A stretch of 18,536 nucleotides of DNA from Lachnospiraceae bacterium UBA7076 (lineage in GTDB: Bacteria > Bacillota > Clostridia > Lachnospirales > Lachnospiraceae), in the NCBI GenBank assembly GCA_002493625.1, contig DKZK01000046.1:1-18536 (forward strand). Reading direction: 5' to 3'. Below are positions 15,187 through 18,536 of this stretch, piece by piece (position 1 is the first letter of the stretch; each line of letters begins with the position of its first letter). The position numbers were made by a program, and so were the translations under genes. The notes beneath the pieces were generated by a model that ran no database searches, was not told the DNA's origin, and was given only the letters and a program-made list of their open reading frames with translations.

Positions 15187-15885
15187 ATGCTTGGAAAAGA
15201 AAAAGGAAAACGAATAGATAAATATGTGAGTGAATACGTTGTTTTTGATTTGGAGACAACGGGAATATTTCCGAAACGTGACGAGGTTGTGGAGATTTCC
15301 GCAATAAAGGTGCGGGAGGGACAGGTTGTGGAGGAGTTTACCACGCTGGTTAATCCCCAAAGACCGATTCCATACGGAGCAAGCGCAATCAATAACATAA
15401 CAGATGATATGGTAAAGGACGCCCCTTATTTTTCTCAGGTGCTGATGGATTTTTTTGAGTTTATCGGGGATATGGTGCTTGTAGGACACAATATACAAAC
15501 CTTTGACATGAATTTTATATATCGGGATGCGGAAAAATTTTATGGAAAAATACCTGACAATGATTACATAGATACTCTGCGGATGGCAAGAACCGTACTG
15601 CCTGAGCTTTCTCATCACAGACTTGTCGATTTGTCTGATTATTATGGGATTTCCACAGAGGGAGCCCACAGGGCGCTGAATGACTGCCGTATGAATATGC
15701 AGGTGTTTGAGCTGCTGGCAAAGGAGTCTTCTCCCGACAGGCTTAAGGGAAGGGGAATGAAGATATGTCCGCGCTGCAACAGCGTAATGAAGAAAAGAAA
15801 CGGACGGTACGGCGAATTTTGGGGATGCAGCGGATATCCCAATTGCAGGTACACGGAAAACATTGAAAATGCAGCGATGTTTTAA
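15187..15885 (+). CDS. DnaQ-family 3'-5' exonuclease with C-terminal topoisomerase-type zinc ribbon
   Basis: A 232-residue protein in two parts. Residues 15-180 are a DEDDh exonuclease like the epsilon proofreading subunit of DNA polymerase III: Asp21 and Glu23 in D-L-E-T-T-G, Asp107 in the G-H-N-I-Q-T-F-D motif, and His161 with Asp166 in H-R-A-L-N-D. Residues 194-220 form a four-cysteine zinc ribbon (Cys194, 197, 214, 220) with the G-x-F-W-G-C-S-G-Y-P-x-C pattern of topoisomerase I tails, expected to bind nucleic acid. A free-standing repair or RNA/DNA-processing nuclease is more likely than a replisome subunit. The frame can be drawn back to TTG 15055, but that is the -35 box. ATG 15187 has GAGGGA (15177-15182) just upstream. 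The GH2 gene follows after 36 bases, probably co-transcribed. Confidence 0.88.
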   Translation: MLGKEKGKRIDKYVSEYVVFDLETTGIFPKRDEVVEISAIKVREGQVVEEFTTLVNPQRPIPYGASAINNITDDMVKDAPYFSQVLMDFFEFIGDMVLVGHNIQTFDMNFIYRDAEKFYGKIPDNDYIDTLRMARTVLPELSHHRLVDLSDYYGISTEGAHRALNDCRMNMQVFELLAKESSPDRLKGRGMKICPRCNSVMKKRNGRYGEFWGCSGYPNCRYTENIENAAMF

Positions 15886-15921
15886 TATATAAAATTATAT
15901 TTATAGGGAGGTATGCCGTAT

Positions 15922-18378
15922 ATGGAGAGAGTTTATTTAAATAATGACTGGAAATTCACTGAGGAATTTAGCGAAAAACTGATTGACAAGACATATGATG
16001 ACAGCGGGCTTCTTGCTGTGCGTTTGCCGCACACATGCAAAGAGGTGCCGCTGCATTATTTTGATGAAAAGGAATATCAGATGATAAGCGGTTACCGCAG
16101 GGTGATTCATGCCCCTAAAAAATGGAAGGGAAAAACGCTGCTTCTCACATTCGAGGGCGTTGCCCACGACAGCAGGGTTTATATAAACGGTGAGCTTGTG
16201 GGCGAGCATCACTGCGGATATACGGCGTTTACAATAGATATAAGCGACAAGCTTCTTTTGGGAGAGAGTAATGTGATTACCGTGAGGGTGGACAGCAACG
16301 AAAGCCTTAATATACCTCCGTTTGGCTTTGTAATTGATTATATGACCTTTGGGGGAATATACAGAGACGTATACCTTGATGTGAAAAATGCCACCTATAT
16401 TGACGACGTTTTTGTCATGACGAAGCTTGCCAAGGCGGGGGCAAATTCCGCCGCTGTTTCCGAGGTTGCCGTCAGGGGATTAAAGGCGGGGGTAAGCATA
16501 AGACAGTCTATCCGCAAAAAGTCGGCAGATGAGGAATTCAAAATATTGGACGAGGATTATCTTGCAAATATGAATGGGGCGGACAAAGAGGATTGTAAAA
16601 ATTCAAATGAAAATTCCGCATGTGAGAAAACAAAAATATATACCTTAACGCATAATACGGGAAAAGTAGATTTGTGGGACGTGGACAACCCTGTGCTTTA
16701 TGAGCTTAAGACGGAGCTTATTTACAGGGAAAAGGTAATTGATGATAAAACGGTTACATTTGGGTACAGAAAGGCGGTATTCCATGAGGACGGCTTTTAC
16801 CTGAACGGAAGAAAACTTAAAATACGGGGCTTGAACAGACATCAGAGCTATCCTTATGTGGGTTATGCCATGCCTGAGAGCATGCAGAAAATGGATGCGG
16901 ACATTTTGAAAAATGAGCTTGGATTAAATGCAGTCAGAACCTCCCATTATCCGCAGTCCCGGCATTTTATTGACAGGTGTGATGAGCTTGGGCTTCTTGT
17001 GTTTACGGAGCTTCCGGGGTGGCAGCACATAGGCGGTGAGGAGTGGAAGCTTCAGGCAATAGAAAATGTTAAGGATATGGTTAAGCAGTACAGAAATCAT
17101 GCCTCCATTATTTTGTGGGGCGTTCGCATAAATGAGTCGGTGGATGATGATGAGTTTTATGAGAGGACGAATGCGGCTGCCAGAGCGCTTGACCCTACAA
17201 GACCGACAGGTGGAGTAAGGTGCTACAAAAACAGCAATCTTCTGGAGGATGTTTACACTTACAATGATTTTCTTCACAACGGCAAAAATAAGGGCTGTGA
17301 CAAAAAATCGACGGTTACCTCCGATATGAGCAAGCCTTACCTCATTAGTGAGTACAACGGACATATGTACCCTACAAAACCCTTTGACTGGGAGGAGCAC
17401 AGGGCGGAGCATGCAATACGTCATGCCAACGTGCTCGACGAGGTTGCAGCGCAGGAGGATATAGCGGGAAGCTTCGGGTGGTGTATGTTTGACTATAACA
17501 CCCACAAGGATTTTGGAAGCGGTGACAGGATATGCTATCACGGCGTTATGGACATGTTCAGAAATCCAAAGCTGGCAGCGGCAGTATATGCAATTCAGCA
17601 GGAGGAAAAGCCTGTCCTTGAGATTAGCTCCTCCATGGATATTGGAGAGCATCCCGGCTGCAACAGAGGTGACATTTACATTCTGACAAATGCAGACAGC
17701 GTAAAAATGTACAAGAACGACAAATTTATAAAGGAATTTTCTGCGGAGGACACGAAATATGAAAATCTGAAACATGCGCCGATTCTGTTGGATGATTATA
17801 TAGGAGATGCCCTTGAAATCGGTGAAAATATGAGCCACAGACAGGCTGAGGATTTGAAGCAGATTTTAAATGAGGCGGCAAGAGTAGGGATTAACAGTCT
17901 GCCAAGGACCATGTATCTTAAGGCAATGAGACTGGTTGCCCGCTATCATATGAATATGACGGATGCGGTGGAATTATATAACCGCTACATCGGAGACTGG
18001 GGCGGAAGCTCCACCGTATACCGATTTGATGCCATTAAGGACGGAGAGGTTGTAAAGACCGTTTACCGTCAGCCGATGAAGAAGGTATATATTAAGGCGG
18101 ACGTAGACCACACGGAGCTGTCCGAGAAAGACACCTATGACGTGGCAGCGGTGAGAATAACCGCTACAGATGAATATGGCAATACGTTAAGCTTCTTTAA
18201 TGATCCGATATGTCTCAGCGTTGAGGGTCCTGTGGAGCTTATCGGACCGGATATTGTGTCTCTTTCCGGGGGTATGGGAGGAACCTATATAAAGACAACG
18301 GGAAAGACGGGCAAGGCTAAGCTTACGATAAGCAGCGGACAGGCGGAGACTGTCACTGTAAATATAACAGTTGTTTAA
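15922..18378 (+). CDS. Glycoside hydrolase family 2, beta-galactosidase-like
   Basis: A retaining glycosidase of 818 residues, with no signal peptide, so it acts inside the cell on imported oligosaccharides. It has the N-terminal sugar-binding jelly roll (about 1-160, with G-V-A-H-D-S-R-V-Y-I-N-G), an Ig-like domain (about 165-285), a TIM barrel (about 290-570) and beta-rich C-terminal domains to the end. Glu405 in R-I-N-E-S is the likely acid/base and Glu477 in I-S-E-Y the likely nucleophile. The usual L-G-N-E around the acid/base reads R-I-N-E, a variant form, so beta-galactosidase is only the most likely activity. Residues about 200-240 are a low-complexity Asn/Asp/Glu-rich insertion in the Ig-like domain. 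ATG 15913 is one base from GGGAGG (15906-15911); ATG 15922 has normal spacing and is preferred. No sugar transporter or regulator is next to it. Confidence 0.88.
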   Translation: MERVYLNNDWKFTEEFSEKLIDKTYDDSGLLAVRLPHTCKEVPLHYFDEKEYQMISGYRRVIHAPKKWKGKTLLLTFEGVAHDSRVYINGELVGEHHCGYTAFTIDISDKLLLGESNVITVRVDSNESLNIPPFGFVIDYMTFGGIYRDVYLDVKNATYIDDVFVMTKLAKAGANSAAVSEVAVRGLKAGVSIRQSIRKKSADEEFKILDEDYLANMNGADKEDCKNSNENSACEKTKIYTLTHNTGKVDLWDVDNPVLYELKTELIYREKVIDDKTVTFGYRKAVFHEDGFYLNGRKLKIRGLNRHQSYPYVGYAMPESMQKMDADILKNELGLNAVRTSHYPQSRHFIDRCDELGLLVFTELPGWQHIGGEEWKLQAIENVKDMVKQYRNHASIILWGVRINESVDDDEFYERTNAAARALDPTRPTGGVRCYKNSNLLEDVYTYNDFLHNGKNKGCDKKSTVTSDMSKPYLISEYNGHMYPTKPFDWEEHRAEHAIRHANVLDEVAAQEDIAGSFGWCMFDYNTHKDFGSGDRICYHGVMDMFRNPKLAAAVYAIQQEEKPVLEISSSMDIGEHPGCNRGDIYILTNADSVKMYKNDKFIKEFSAEDTKYENLKHAPILLDDYIGDALEIGENMSHRQAEDLKQILNEAARVGINSLPRTMYLKAMRLVARYHMNMTDAVELYNRYIGDWGGSSTVYRFDAIKDGEVVKTVYRQPMKKVYIKADVDHTELSEKDTYDVAAVRITATDEYGNTLSFFNDPICLSVEGPVELIGPDIVSLSGGMGGTYIKTTGKTGKAKLTISSGQAETVTVNITVV

Positions 18379-18434
18379 CTTATAATAGAATCAATACGAA
18401 TGGCTGACGTTCAGGTTAAGGGGAGGATGAAAAT

Positions 18435-18536
18435 ATGGAACGAGACTTTACGGAAGAAGTTGAACAGGAAATGCTGGAAATGCTGGATGCATATAATGAT
18501 TTGGAAACCTTACAGAATACAGACGAAAAATGGAAT
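18435..18536 (+). CDS. Start of a small acidic protein, truncated at window end
   Basis: ATG 18435 follows GGGGAGG (18420-18426) at good spacing, and 34 codons are open to the end of the window. The visible part is acidic and Glu/Met/Leu-rich, with no recognised family. An overlapping frame from ATG 18428 is also open but is too close to the ribosome site and gives an unlikely Trp/Cys/Lys-rich product. It lies 56 bases after the GH2 stop with no terminator seen between, so it may be in the same transcript. Confidence 0.6.
   Translation, partial: MERDFTEEVEQEMLEMLDAYNDLETLQNTDEKWN

Noticed and set aside
16924..17838. 304-codon open frame on the minus strand
   Set aside because: It is antisense to the GH2 gene with no supporting signals; the + strand frame has full catalytic motifs.

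Overview
The window looks like a stretch of chromosome from a Gram-positive anaerobe of the Clostridia, most likely Lachnospiraceae-like. This is inferred from AGGAGG ribosome sites, moderate-to-low GC, a perfect CIRCE operator, a stand-alone [FeFe] hydrogenase of the type clostridia carry, and the clostridial variant of adenosine deaminase. All supported genes lie on the + strand. No rRNA, tRNA, CRISPR, transposase or phage gene was seen.

Layout. (1) 1-1913 is an accessory stretch: the 3' part of a C39-peptidase-like protein, a lipoprotein of unknown function, and a small WXG100-like gene that looks frameshifted at an AT dinucleotide tract. (2) 1945-7540 is a probable operon. A sigma-A promoter precedes a DUF4153-type membrane protein, which overlaps cdd; then come add, udp and deoB, closed by a strong terminator. 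The four enzymes form one salvage route: cytidine is deaminated to uridine (Cdd), adenosine to inosine (Add), uridine is split to uracil and ribose-1-phosphate (Udp), and DeoB converts pentose-1-phosphate to pentose-5-phosphate for central metabolism. (3) 7640-11887 holds three separately spaced genes: an AGCS sodium:alanine/glycine symporter, a patatin-like hydrolase and a monomeric [FeFe] hydrogenase resembling group B. (4) 12149-14011 encodes a soluble GAF-PAS-PAS-GGDEF diguanylate cyclase, preceded by a tiny upstream ORF. (5) 14154-14909 is an isolated heat-shock unit: terminator, CIRCE over a sigma-A promoter, Hsp20, terminator. (6) 15055-18378 is a promoter followed by a DnaQ-type exonuclease fused to a topoisomerase-type zinc ribbon, then a GH2 beta-galactosidase-like enzyme. 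A truncated small acidic protein starts at 18435.

The least expected content is between the genes. Three apparent families of short structured intergenic repeats occur, each with at least two copies here: a 193-bp element with about 41-bp terminal inverted repeats that supplies the cdd stop codon, with a short relative before the hydrogenase gene; a GCTGTCGCACTAAGG element just after the udp and GGDEF stop codons; and a repeat around CTTAAATTGCC after the symporter and GGDEF genes. These look like MITE/REP-type sequences or shared RNA structures. Several apparent longer ORF starts (1983, 5391, 10346, 15055, 15913) are moved downstream because the upstream part contains a ribosome site or a -35 box.
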